Assembly: GCF_021245805.1 (NCBI RefSeq)
Contig: NZ_JAJJNF010000001.1
Span: 248,001-312,000, forward strand
Direction: 5' to 3'
DNA length: 64,000 bases
From: Mangrovimonas futianensis
GTDB lineage: Bacteria > Bacteroidota > Bacteroidia > Flavobacteriales > Flavobacteriaceae
The notes below the pieces were generated by a model. The model saw nothing but the letters and a program-made list of their open reading frames with translations, did not search any database and was not told the DNA's origin. Shown in pieces: positions 35,230-44,380 of the stretch. Within the stretch, counting starts at the first letter, position 1. Each line of letters starts with the position of its first letter. The position numbers were made by a program, and so were the translations under genes.

Positions 35230-35793
35230 TTAATCTTCATAATCATAGGAATCGACTTTAATCATACTGTTTTTGGAGTATTGAATTAAATCCGAATAAA
35301 CACCTTCAAACTCTATACCAAACTGACCTTCAGAGAATTTGAAATCATCAATTACCATAGCTGTTACTATTGTAATTTCAACCGTACTAAGGTCTATGAA
35401 ATGAAATTCTGCAACTATGTTAAGAAATGAACCATCTTCTGTCTCTTCTCTTAAAATAATTCTAATATTTCTTCCTCCCTGATTAGGATGATTTAAAAAT
35501 GCAAATTTTTTATGTTTTAAGGAATAGTATATAAGATGTTTAATTGACTTGAGAATAATAGTCTCTATATTTTCATATTCAATTCCTTCACGTTTTTCAC
35601 CATCATCAGAACCAAACATATGTCTGTCTTGATAATGCTTATCAATCCAAATTTCCATGTTCAAGCTTTCATTGAAGTCATGAACCTTTTTTGCATTAGA
35701 AGAAGAAGCATTCTGAACAAAAGCTTTTTCATCAATAACAGGTTTACTATCCGCAACTACCTCTCGTATAATCCTTTTCCTTTTTTTATTCAT
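35230..35793 (-). CDS. Hypothetical protein paired with the Abi-type protein
   Basis: 187 residues, cytoplasmic, with a basic N-terminal tip (NKKRKRIIREVV), an acidic Asp/Glu-rich centre and a beta-strand-rich second half (IRIILREETEDGSFLNIVAEF, split by the motif FLNHPNQGGRN just before). No family recognised. It begins 17 bp after the abortive-infection gene in the same direction, so both are probably on one transcript. It could be an effector, a regulator or an antitoxin; nothing in the sequence decides. Confidence 0.7.
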   Translation of the reverse strand: MNKKRKRIIREVVADSKPVIDEKAFVQNASSSNAKKVHDFNESLNMEIWIDKHYQDRHMFGSDDGEKREGIEYENIETIILKSIKHLIYYSLKHKKFAFLNHPNQGGRNIRIILREETEDGSFLNIVAEFHFIDLSTVEITIVTAMVIDDFKFSEGQFGIEFEGVYSDLIQYSKNSMIKVDSYDYED

Positions 35794-35810
35794 TTTAAGA
35801 AGTAATTTGA

Positions 35811-36845
35811 TTAAAGAGTATTTTGAAGTTTTGAAAGATGATTTGAAATATCGACAGGTTTTTTAAAAGCGGATTCTATATATAAATCCTTATAGAAATT
35901 AAATACCATATTATTTTTATCCATATTCTTAAAAATGGTGTACTTCTCAATTAAAGGTTTAAATTTCTCATTGCCATTGGAATGAATACAATTAAAAAAC
36001 AACCAGACTAATTCATAATCGGATAATTGAGCTCTAATAATTGAAGTATAAGAATATTGTATTTTAAAGTTTGTAACCTCGTCTTTATCAAATTGCATTT
36101 CATCAATTATTTTAATCATACGATAAAGATTTCTAAAATAATGCCCGTAATCGGTATTATAAGCTATATAAATCTTGTGATAAATGCTATTGAAATCACT
36201 TTTAACCACATGGCCATTGAGGTTTATAGTGGATTCCTTAAACTTTTTAATTGATTTGTAACGCAAAAGATAAGCTTCAAATTCATGATGGTAAATGTTG
36301 TTTTTATCATCCTTTTGATATAACCTCTGATTAAGATAAATATCATCTTCTAAAAACTTTCTCAAAACCAAAGCGGATTGTTTAAAGACATCTCTACCTT
36401 TCAATATATCAGGCTTGTTGATATCATTATAAAGCAAGGATCTAACTTTATTCATGTGAAAAAAACCAAACAACCAAGATTTATAGCTTGCATATATAAG
36501 ATTAGCAGGGGCATCTATATTTTCAACTATATGATGATGGTTATTCAATAAATTAAAAAATGTAGACTCAAAATTTTGCCTATAATCAATAATCTTTTGC
36601 TCTTTAAATTGCTCATTAATAAGCTGATTAGCATCAATTTGTGCTTTCAACGCTAAGAACACCAATATAGAACCAAAAAAGCTTAGGAATGGAGCGGTAA
36701 TCCCTCCAATAGTATCCCCAATTTGCCCAGTATCCATGAAACTAACCCCAGATGAGAATTGGGAAAAGGCAATGGGCAACAACATTAAAAGTACACCTAC
36801 AATACCAAATACAACCACTTCCCTTTTACTTAAATTTACTTTCAT
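35811..36845 (-). CDS. Putative phage abortive-infection protein (PF16872-like)
   Basis: 344 residues anchored by two N-terminal membrane helices (about 10-28 and 48-68, separated by the motif TGQIGDTIGGITAPF). The cytoplasmic part has the family's signature blocks: FESTFFNLLNNHH (about 91-103), YGHYFRNLYRMIKI in the middle, and YTSIIRAQLSDYELVWLFFN followed by KFKPLIEKY near the end. Related proteins are annotated as putative abortive-infection proteins, implying growth arrest or death on phage infection; mechanism unknown. Location in a mobile island next to a restriction enzyme supports a defence role. Confidence 0.85.
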   Translation of the reverse strand: MKVNLSKREVVVFGIVGVLLMLLPIAFSQFSSGVSFMDTGQIGDTIGGITAPFLSFFGSILVFLALKAQIDANQLINEQFKEQKIIDYRQNFESTFFNLLNNHHHIVENIDAPANLIYASYKSWLFGFFHMNKVRSLLYNDINKPDILKGRDVFKQSALVLRKFLEDDIYLNQRLYQKDDKNNIYHHEFEAYLLRYKSIKKFKESTINLNGHVVKSDFNSIYHKIYIAYNTDYGHYFRNLYRMIKIIDEMQFDKDEVTNFKIQYSYTSIIRAQLSDYELVWLFFNCIHSNGNEKFKPLIEKYTIFKNMDKNNMVFNFYKDLYIESAFKKPVDISNHLSKLQNTL

Positions 36846-36907
36846 GCATTTTTATACTTTAGTGAATTATTTAACTAGCTCTAATTATTCTAGGGATATT
36901 AAGAACT

Positions 36908-37345
36908 TTATTGATCCAAAACGTCGGATTGCTTTCTTCGTAATAAATAATGATAGACATTTTGATTACCAACGGTTATGGCATAAGCCTGTAAAAACTC
37001 ATAGCCATGTTTATCCATAAAGTTTAGAGCGTCTATCATTGAATAAAACTCTATTTTCTTACCATTACCATCAGTTAACTGAGTATCATTATGCTGGCTA
37101 AAGTAAGTTCTATCTTGACCGAAATCGATTTGAATAGTGACTTTGGCACTTAAAAATTTAGAAGTACCTACAATTCTTGCATATTCAACATCTAATTCTG
37201 AAATAGGGTGATCATTAATATATATTTCACCGGATGCTACTATAGCTGACTCCTTTCTTTCATCTAGTATTTTTTGACGCTCTTCCTTAGATTGTGAAAA
37301 ACCAATAACAGGTAAAAGACACATAATAACCATCCATTTTCTCAT
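36908..37345 (-). CDS. Exported hypothetical protein
   Basis: 145 residues with a signal peptide (MRKWMVIMCLLPVIGFSQ), then a charged helical linker and a mixed alpha/beta domain. The end, FMDKHGYEFLQAYAITVG followed by NVYHYLLRRK, is a pattern common in small Bacteroidota exported proteins of unknown function. It ends 62 bp before the Abi gene starts, on the same strand. Confidence 0.75.
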   Translation of the reverse strand: MRKWMVIMCLLPVIGFSQSKEERQKILDERKESAIVASGEIYINDHPISELDVEYARIVGTSKFLSAKVTIQIDFGQDRTYFSQHNDTQLTDGNGKKIEFYSMIDALNFMDKHGYEFLQAYAITVGNQNVYHYLLRRKQSDVLDQ

Positions 37346-37468
37346 ATGATTCGTTTAGTTTAAATTAATATGCTGACAACAAATATTTTTTAATATCATC
37401 CATTGTTATTTTATTGCAAAAGATGGAAGCTAAAAGCAGGAACCTCCTTTCCATTTATTAATTTCAAA

Positions 37469-38614
37469 TTACAACTGATTGACCTTTAAACTTTCGACTA
37501 AACCTTGAAGTTCTTTCATGTCTGCTAGAGGGATGAAATCACCTACCGTTTTATTGACAAAAACCGCATTAGCTATTTCTATTTTCTTCAACATTGGTAA
37601 AATATAATTGAGATAATGTGTAAAATATATATGAACATCAGATTTATTAACAGCTAGCTTATAACCGCTTTTACTTGATGATGATACTATAATTACACCT
37701 TTAAACCTTAACTCCTTGACAATTATCCTTAAATTTTCGATTGAAAGCGTCTTACCACTGTTGTACTTCAAGGCGTTTATAATCTCATAAGTTTCAGCAT
37801 ATTTAAATGGAAGAACTTTTTGATGCCATAGTAAATAATCAAGTATCGCTTTGGAGACCTCATCAACCGCAGCATCGTATATTTTAATCGCATCATTTCG
37901 GACAATTACATAGACCTCTGAATCAATTTCCTTCTCTGGATTAACAACAAAGGTCTTGTTGTCTAATTTATCAGGAAAAAATGTAATATTAGGTGTAATA
38001 GGCTTTAAAGCATTAAATATCTCTTCACTATTATTAGAAATAAAAGAAGCATTGAAGACTCTACCATAAGAACCTGCTATTAAATCGGCTAATTGGATTA
38101 GTGGCTCATCCTTATCATCAGATATATGATATTGTTCAAAAAAATTGTTTTGATAATTCTGCTTGATATAATTTTTAAGTTCACTACTATATTTTTCACT
38201 AATTAAATTATCCATAAAAATTTCAAACTCTGAAAAGTTGTTATTGATTTGTGAAACAAAAATCCCTCTGAAATATTTATAGAAAACTTCCTTAAACCTT
38301 AAACCTCCAGTATCCTTTGATAACTTTTCTTTATCTACAACAAGCAGATAAATAATGAAGTTTAGATTTTGTGTTAAATACTCTAAAATTTCAATTCTCT
38401 TTTTCTCGTTCTTTAAAATCTTTGAATTTGATTTTATTGGATTGCCTTTAAAAAAAACCTTACTTATTTCTTCCTGTATCGTTCTTGCATTGTCTAAATT
38501 TGATTCTTTAACTACAATTGCCGCATAAACAAAATGTGTAATATTCTTTACGTCATTTTGATGTAAAGTTGAAGTACCAAATTCATCTCCAAAAATGTAA
38601 ACCTTCTCACTCAT
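37469..38614 (-). CDS. DUF3800 protein with C-terminal winged-helix-like domain
   Basis: 381 residues. The N-terminal DUF3800 domain (about 1-225), an RNase H-like fold, has its acidic signature DEFG (10-13) and the distal LIQLADLIAG (172-181, Asp177), so the predicted metal site looks intact. The C-terminal part (about 240-340) has FRNDAIKIYDAA-like helices and KELRFKGVIIVSSSSKSGYKL, which reads as a winged helix. The start codon overlaps the restriction-enzyme stop by one base (TAATG), indicating translational coupling. A nuclease partner or regulator of the restriction enzyme is a reasonable inference. Confidence 0.85.
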   Translation of the reverse strand: MSEKVYIFGDEFGTSTLHQNDVKNITHFVYAAIVVKESNLDNARTIQEEISKVFFKGNPIKSNSKILKNEKKRIEILEYLTQNLNFIIYLLVVDKEKLSKDTGGLRFKEVFYKYFRGIFVSQINNNFSEFEIFMDNLISEKYSSELKNYIKQNYQNNFFEQYHISDDKDEPLIQLADLIAGSYGRVFNASFISNNSEEIFNALKPITPNITFFPDKLDNKTFVVNPEKEIDSEVYVIVRNDAIKIYDAAVDEVSKAILDYLLWHQKVLPFKYAETYEIINALKYNSGKTLSIENLRIIVKELRFKGVIIVSSSSKSGYKLAVNKSDVHIYFTHYLNYILPMLKKIEIANAVFVNKTVGDFIPLADMKELQGLVESLKVNQL

Positions 38615-41600
38615 TAACTATTCTCTACTATCTCAATTTCCTCTTGGGTTAAACCATACAACTCATAAACCATTTGGTCTATTTCTTTATCTGTTTTGTC
38701 AATTTGTTGTTTTAGCTCTTGAGCTTTTTGTTTTTGCTCATTGAAGTACTGCATCCACTCTGCCTCTTCTGACAATGATAGCTTAGTATATTCTATACCG
38801 TTTTCTTTGGCTGAATTTTTACGGGATTTTTCTAATTCTTTAATGAACTCATCAAATTCTAATAAATCCCAAGAGAAAATCTTTTTTGATAAACCCTTTA
38901 TTTTGAATTTGGATTTTAGCAATGACAAAAATACTTCTGATTGATTCTGAAGATTTATAGATTGCTCTGAAATCAAGGATACCGATGTCTTTATTTTTAG
39001 AATAAAATCATCATTAGCCTTTTTAAAAGGAAGCTTCCTAATATCACCTATTAACACTTTGGGGAATGTCGTTCTTTTTCCTTTCGGTGTAGTTTTTATG
39101 TTAAACCAAGAAATTAGTTTTGAATTAATTACAGCTAATAAATACTCTGTGGGTAATTTAGAAATATTAATACAAGAAATAATGCCAGGGTCATGGTACA
39201 ATTGTTCAGAATAAATTGTTGCAGATATTCTTGGGGGATTCCCTCCTGTAATTTCTTGAATTAAAATACGAGAACCATTAAAATATTTTGGCTTTCTTGA
39301 CCTATGCAACCAATCTCCATATTTTAAATATTGTTTTTCTGATTTATCAATACAATATCTTGAAATAGCTCTTCCTTGAACCCATTCGCCCCATTCAGAT
39401 CCAAGACATGAATCATTATGGTAAATCCGTTCTTTTATTTCTTCTTTGGTTAAATGCTCGGCTGAATAAGGTACAATTCCTTGTGAAACATCTAATACTT
39501 CTAAACCAAAAAGCACATCCAATTTAATCTTTTCAATTATATTAATATCCATAGTTGATTGCCAAACCTGAAATTGTTTGTCGTCTGACTTTTTCCAAAT
39601 ATTAATATCTGATTCTTGAGTAATATTGTTGCTTAATATTAACCCTTTAGTTTTATCTTCTGAGTGAATTATTTTGCATGTATCTACAACATTACCTTTA
39701 TCTAAAATAAATGCAATTGCATTTACACTCGCATCTTCAAAAACGGAATATGAGAAAGTAACAATGTTTAGAACTCCAAAACTTTTCAAAACAAACTCTC
39801 TTAACCTTTGTGCTTGAGGAATATTAATCCAAGTATCAGGTGTAATATATCCAGCAACGCCATTTTCATTTGATAAAAAATCAAGCAGTTCTATAAAGAA
39901 GAAGTATACCTCAAAATTACCCTGAAATGTATTAAACTTTTGAGAAAGAAAATTTTTATCTACTTGATTTAAATATGCCCCATAAGGAGGGTTACCTATA
40001 ATCACATCAAAACCTCCTCTTTCAAATACTTTTGGAAATTCCTTTTGCCAATCAAAAGCTTTATCTCCTGCTACTTCAGGGTCGTCAATTAATGAGTTAC
40101 CACATTTAATATTATTGTTTAATGAGGTGAGTTTTCGGCCTCTTTGTGCTGTACGTAACCATAAGGATAGTTTTGCAATCTCTACACTTTCCTCGTTAAT
40201 ATCTACTCCAAAGATGTTCTTCTCTAATATGTGGTTTTCTACACCTGGAAATTCAAAAGCATAGCCTAACAATTGTGACTCTAAAGAATCAATATAATGA
40301 TGCTCATCCATCAAAAATTCCAAAGCTTGATTTAAAAAAGCACCACTACCACAAGCGGGGTCACAAATGGTTATGTTTAAAAGCCAATCACGATATTGTT
40401 TTAGACTTTCATCTAATTTTTTTATTGTCTCTTTTTTTCTATTACGCCTACCCTTAGCATATTCTTCGTCTATGACTCCAAACTCTGTTTTTCTTTCTTC
40501 ACATAGTTTGCCAACTGTGTTTTCAACTATGTACTTTGTAATATATTTAGGTGTATAGAATACCCCGTCTTTTTTCCTTTTCGTTTTGCTTTTATCAATG
40601 TCATGCCCTTCAAGTTGAGCCGTTACATTCTCAATGTCATTTAGGGAGTTTTCAAAGATATGACCTAGAATATTGACATCAACGTCAGATTGAAAGTCGT
40701 AAGCTGTTAATTTAAGAATGTGCTTTTTTAGTAAGTCATCATCTATTATAAAAGCATCTAAAACATTGTCCTCTAAAAATAGCCCTCCATTGTAGGCAAA
40801 AATATCGTCTTGGGAAGTTTTACCCTTGCGGCCTAAATTAATATAATCGAAATACTGCTTAAATATATCATAAAGTGGCTTTTGGGCATCCAATTCAATT
40901 AATTGGTCATAGCGCTCTACCATTCTTGAAATGGAATTAGGCGGCAGTAAACCACTATCTTCTGCAAAAAAGATAAACAAGAACCTATCTAAGAGCTTTT
41001 GGGATTTTTTAAACAATAAAAGCTTGTCTTGATCTGGCGCATTCTTACATACGTTGCGCCATAGTTCATGCTTAAATGCTGAGTAATCTTTATATAATTG
41101 CTTGGTGATGTTTTCTTCTACAACAACACTTTCCTCTTTAGCTTTTAATGGTATATTGTTTAATAGGCATTCTGAATGCAAGCAGAGCCACATCAACTTA
41201 AAGTCTTCTGGGGAAAGATTGAATAGATTGAACTCTATGTGTTCTACGGCATTATGGATATAAAACCTTAGTTTTTCAAAGTTCGAGGTTACTACATAAA
41301 TACAATCTGTATGATTGTTTTTATAGCCAAATGCTTGGTTAGTGATTTTGTCTAAGTCGGTAGTATCTGCTCCTTTTAATTCTATAACAGCAATAGGAGA
41401 ATCATTTTTTAATATAGCACCATCTGCTTTTTTGCCATTGGTTTCATTCTTCTTTTCCCTGATTAGGGTGTAACCTTCTTTTGGTCTTTTAATGTACCCC
41501 AAGACATTGACAAATAAGTCATCTAGGAAACCATCTTGATATTCCTCTTCTTTCATATTTCTTATTTCCTGTTGCATCTTTGGATTTAGAAAATGAAGTG

Positions 41601-41685
41601 AGTAACTAGAGTAGGCTTCTTCAAGAACCTTATTATCTAATGTCCTCAGGTATTTGTTTAATACTGAATTTTGAAATAGTGGCAT
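38614..41685 (-). CDS. Fused type IIG restriction-modification enzyme (Eco57I-like)
   Basis: Single-chain enzyme of 1023 residues that both methylates adenine and cuts DNA. The N-terminal nuclease has the PD-(D/E)XK pattern: Asp88 in KKADGAIL and Glu102-Leu-Lys104 in AVIELKG. The helical connector is followed by a gamma-type N6-adenine methyltransferase with VFYTPKYITKYIV (motif X, about 375), DPACGSG (442-448, SAM binding) and NPPY (565-568, catalytic). The C-terminal ~300 residues are a TaqI-like target-recognition region (PTEYLLAVINSKL, WFNIKTTPKGKRTTFPKV) and a coiled tail. The frame is intact, so it should be active. Its target sequence cannot be predicted. Confidence 0.94.
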   Translation of the reverse strand: MPLFQNSVLNKYLRTLDNKVLEEAYSSYSLHFLNPKMQQEIRNMKEEEYQDGFLDDLFVNVLGYIKRPKEGYTLIREKKNETNGKKADGAILKNDSPIAVIELKGADTTDLDKITNQAFGYKNNHTDCIYVVTSNFEKLRFYIHNAVEHIEFNLFNLSPEDFKLMWLCLHSECLLNNIPLKAKEESVVVEENITKQLYKDYSAFKHELWRNVCKNAPDQDKLLLFKKSQKLLDRFLFIFFAEDSGLLPPNSISRMVERYDQLIELDAQKPLYDIFKQYFDYINLGRKGKTSQDDIFAYNGGLFLEDNVLDAFIIDDDLLKKHILKLTAYDFQSDVDVNILGHIFENSLNDIENVTAQLEGHDIDKSKTKRKKDGVFYTPKYITKYIVENTVGKLCEERKTEFGVIDEEYAKGRRNRKKETIKKLDESLKQYRDWLLNITICDPACGSGAFLNQALEFLMDEHHYIDSLESQLLGYAFEFPGVENHILEKNIFGVDINEESVEIAKLSLWLRTAQRGRKLTSLNNNIKCGNSLIDDPEVAGDKAFDWQKEFPKVFERGGFDVIIGNPPYGAYLNQVDKNFLSQKFNTFQGNFEVYFFFIELLDFLSNENGVAGYITPDTWINIPQAQRLREFVLKSFGVLNIVTFSYSVFEDASVNAIAFILDKGNVVDTCKIIHSEDKTKGLILSNNITQESDINIWKKSDDKQFQVWQSTMDINIIEKIKLDVLFGLEVLDVSQGIVPYSAEHLTKEEIKERIYHNDSCLGSEWGEWVQGRAISRYCIDKSEKQYLKYGDWLHRSRKPKYFNGSRILIQEITGGNPPRISATIYSEQLYHDPGIISCINISKLPTEYLLAVINSKLISWFNIKTTPKGKRTTFPKVLIGDIRKLPFKKANDDFILKIKTSVSLISEQSINLQNQSEVFLSLLKSKFKIKGLSKKIFSWDLLEFDEFIKELEKSRKNSAKENGIEYTKLSLSEEAEWMQYFNEQKQKAQELKQQIDKTDKEIDQMVYELYGLTQEEIEIVENS

Positions 41686-41792
41686 GTATTACCTATAATC
41701 TTTTGATTGGTACTTTATTTAAAATAGGGAGAGTTTAAATGTAAGTATTTTTTTATTATTTATTTAAGCATTTCCCTTATATATCCCTTAAT

Positions 41793-42482
41793 TTATGTTT
41801 TCAAAGATTTCCGCTTTGTAAAATAAAAAAGAGGGCAAATGGTATCAATTAGCTGCAAATAATGATTGCCATCCTTAAAAACAATATTTTGCCTTTCCTC
41901 CCTGTATTTACAATACAATACCATTGCATTTTTATTTACTTTCAACTTTGAATAATTTTTTTGAACTTGTAGTAACCCTGCCTTTAAGGCACTATTTTTT
42001 AATCTTGAAGCAGTTGCCGGAGAGAAATTAAAAATGGCACTTACCCCTAAAACAGAAACAGGAGCCAGTTTATCTTTGTAGTTAAACTTAGGAGTTGGAA
42101 AATGATAGGTGCTTCCCTTAATTTGCACGCTTTTCTTACTCTTAACTTTTCTCCAAAAATCTTTATGGAGATACCCATAGATAACCGCTCCCGCTACTGC
42201 CTTTATATTTAGTATTCCTGAAAAATTTAATGGTATTGCCAATCTATTTTCCCAATCTTCTTTATCCCTAATCTTATCAAACGAATTGAGTATGTAATAT
42301 TTTGTTTTTGCATTATACCTGACATACCCTTTTTCCACCAACCTTTCTAAATTCCTTTTAGTTGTTTTAATAGATTTGACCATTAATAAATAACTAACAA
42401 ACCACATGGTTCCGTTGTCTAGTTTTATCTTACCTCCTACACTTATTAGCTTTAGAACACAAAACAATTTCAGCTCATTCAA
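41793..42482 (-). CDS. Hypothetical winged-helix-like protein of the element core
   Basis: 229 residues, basic, with two helix-turn-helix-like segments: MVKSIKTTKRNLERLVEKGYV near the N-terminus and LGVSAIFNFSPATASRLKNS near residue 150. These resemble the winged helices of plasmid or element replication and regulatory proteins. It sits between the HTH pair and the restriction gene, where Bacteroidota elements often carry a protein of this kind. Replication initiation is one possibility, but I cannot support it beyond the fold. Confidence 0.7.
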   Translation of the reverse strand: MNELKLFCVLKLISVGGKIKLDNGTMWFVSYLLMVKSIKTTKRNLERLVEKGYVRYNAKTKYYILNSFDKIRDKEDWENRLAIPLNFSGILNIKAVAGAVIYGYLHKDFWRKVKSKKSVQIKGSTYHFPTPKFNYKDKLAPVSVLGVSAIFNFSPATASRLKNSALKAGLLQVQKNYSKLKVNKNAMVLYCKYREERQNIVFKDGNHYLQLIDTICPLFYFTKRKSLKT

Positions 42483-42541
42483 GTAGCCGTTTTCAACTGC
42501 ACTTATTATTAATTGAATGGGAACATTTACATGATCAATTT

Positions 42542-42829
42542 CTAATCTTTTTTTTTAGCAGGTTGGTAATTGCTATCGATAAGATTTTGAATATCCTCTA
42601 GCTTATAATAAAATTTATTATTGATCTTGGAATATGCCAAAATACCTTCATCACGCCAATTAGCTGCTGTACCTGAACTTATTTTGAACAATTGCAACAC
42701 ATCTGCATTATCCAAAATGATGTTATCCTGCGAGAGTTTTGTTTTTAACTCCACTTGTTTGATAAGATATTCTAACCTTTGAGTAATCTTATTAATACTA
42801 TCCTGGAAAGGGTGTTTAATAACTGCCAT
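42542..42829 (-). CDS. Helix-turn-helix protein, excisionase-like
   Basis: 95 residues with an N-terminal coiled region (about 10-35) and a MerR/excisionase-type helix-turn-helix: DNADVLQLFKISSGTAANWR followed by a wing (AYSKINNKFYYKLEDIQNLI). It follows the other HTH gene after one base. Such HTH_17 proteins in Bacteroidota elements act as recombination directionality factors or regulators. Confidence 0.82.
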   Translation of the reverse strand: MAVIKHPFQDSINKITQRLEYLIKQVELKTKLSQDNIILDNADVLQLFKISSGTAANWRDEGILAYSKINNKFYYKLEDIQNLIDSNYQPAKKKD

Positions 42830-42830
42830 C

Positions 42831-43118
42831 TTATTTGTTTATTTTGATTAATGCTTCATCTATTTCTGAACGTTTATACCTAATAAGGTTTCCTAACCTA
42901 TAAGGATTTAAAACTCCTTTAGAATTCCAGTCTGATAAAGTCACTAAAGAAACTTTTAAGATAGCCGCCACCTCTTTTCTTGTCAGGTACTCGGGAGGAC
43001 GAACGGGTTGGAAGTTTTGAGATAGCTCATTGAGCTCCTTTCTAACATCTTGAATGATGTCTTGTTTTAATTCGGCAGGAGTGATACCGAAAACCTGTGT
43101 AACATTTTTTTCTAACAT
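42831..43118 (-). CDS. Helix-turn-helix protein, excisionase-like (HTH_17)
   Basis: 95 residues. The C-terminal domain YLTRKEVAAILKVSLVTLSD plus WNSKGVLNPYRLGNLIRYKR is a clear HTH_17/excisionase fold; the N-terminus is a short helix. It is the first gene of a pair with a second HTH protein and has a four-unit decamer repeat directly upstream of its start (43163-43202), a likely binding site for it or its partner. Confidence 0.88.
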   Translation of the reverse strand: MLEKNVTQVFGITPAELKQDIIQDVRKELNELSQNFQPVRPPEYLTRKEVAAILKVSLVTLSDWNSKGVLNPYRLGNLIRYKRSEIDEALIKINK

Positions 43119-43162
43119 ATCTATACTTTTTTAAAGATTCGATATGCTAATAAATAACAAAG

Positions 43163-43202
43163 TTTATTCGAGAAAATTCGGATTTATTCGGGTTTGTTCG
43201 GC
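43163..43202. repeat. Four tandem decamers (iterons)
   Basis: TTTATTCGAG, AAAATTCGGA, TTTATTCGGG and TTTGTTCGGC start at 43163, 43173, 43183 and 43193. Each has TTCG at the same offset, so the cores sit on one face of the helix. The array fills the space between the 387-aa gene's stop and the HTH promoter region. Confidence 0.75.
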
Positions 43203-43204
43203 GC

Positions 43205-44368
43205 TTATCTGTTTAGATAAATCTGGATTAATTCTTCTACCCTTTCCTCATGATTTAAGCTAGCAGATAACTTGTCTTTAGCCCTTATTACATCATTAAA
43301 CTGTTTGTTTAAAAATGAAATAAATGTTGAAATTTGAAGATGATATTTAAATATTTTCTCCTTACAAGATTTGTTGGAAAAAATAGCGTTGCACTTAGCT
43401 TGAAACCCTCTTGTTACTTTATTACCCATAATTGCATTCATTTCTTCAAGAGTATCGAAAAACCAATCTTGAGCTTCTTGCGACAGGAACACGTCTGAAT
43501 AGAATTTTTCAGTTACGTTATCATTGTTTGGAGTTGCCTGCAATTTTAAATGCATCTCCAATAACTTACCCTCATCTAATATGGATTTATATATTTCGTC
43601 ATTAGCAATTTTCTCTGATTCAATTTTTAGTACATCATGTAAATAAGTATCATAAAAATAAGCCTCGTTTATTCTATCTATAAGGTTAGATATTAATTTA
43701 ACGGTCTGCAAATGATTATAGGGGCTATGATTTAATGAAACATATTTAATTAGCTTATGAAATGATTTATAAGATTCCTCTATTTGTCCTTTCACAAGAT
43801 TAAATTTATTATCACTTAAGACCAAGATTTCCTCTGGCGTATATAATTTGAAACACTTTTCTGCTAGATCAAGTAGATTACCAACACTGTAAATAATAAT
43901 TTGAGAGTAGGCTTTCGCATTCCCTTTTATATCCAGATCAAAATCAAAGAAATCACTTAACTCTTTGATAAATTGTTTTTTATAATCATCTAACTTCTTA
44001 AAACCATCACTAAAATGAATGGGCATATAAATAGCATCTAAATCCGATTTCCTGCGTTTAATCTCCTCTAAATATTCCATTTTATGGGCAGCATTATATA
44101 ATACAACGCTACCTCTTTTGGTTTCACGGAAGAAAAATGACGGCATACCAGCCAAGGAATAAATATTAAGGCTTACATCTAAAACCTCGTATTTTGTTTT
44201 TGCTTTCTTATCATCCGTTTTTAAAAAGCCATATAAATCTTCGTAAAGATTGGGGTTCTTATCTAAGTATGGAGTTAAGTAAGGATTATTGCTTTGCACC
44301 TTTTTAAAATCGGCTAAGGAAATACTCTTATCAAAATTAAAGGATGTTGTTATAAATGGTGTACGCAT
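43205..44368 (-). CDS. Hypothetical protein next to the integrase
   Basis: 387 residues, soluble and almost wholly helical in the second half, rich in Lys, Asp and Phe. No motif of nucleases, helicases or relaxases can be seen. Visible stretches are IYSLAGMPSFFFRETKRGSV and YMPIHFSDGFKKL in the first third. It begins 12 bp after the integrase gene, so both share a transcript, and a role in element maintenance or transfer is inferred from position only. Confidence 0.72.
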   Translation of the reverse strand: MRTPFITTSFNFDKSISLADFKKVQSNNPYLTPYLDKNPNLYEDLYGFLKTDDKKAKTKYEVLDVSLNIYSLAGMPSFFFRETKRGSVVLYNAAHKMEYLEEIKRRKSDLDAIYMPIHFSDGFKKLDDYKKQFIKELSDFFDFDLDIKGNAKAYSQIIIYSVGNLLDLAEKCFKLYTPEEILVLSDNKFNLVKGQIEESYKSFHKLIKYVSLNHSPYNHLQTVKLISNLIDRINEAYFYDTYLHDVLKIESEKIANDEIYKSILDEGKLLEMHLKLQATPNNDNVTEKFYSDVFLSQEAQDWFFDTLEEMNAIMGNKVTRGFQAKCNAIFSNKSCKEKIFKYHLQISTFISFLNKQFNDVIRAKDKLSASLNHEERVEELIQIYLNR

Positions 44369-44380
44369 ACAAGTTCAAAA

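Noticed and set aside
41793..42482. Confident call as a replication initiator
   Set aside because: Only winged-helix-like segments can be seen; no Rep-specific motif, and the nearby iteron-like array could equally bind the HTH proteins.
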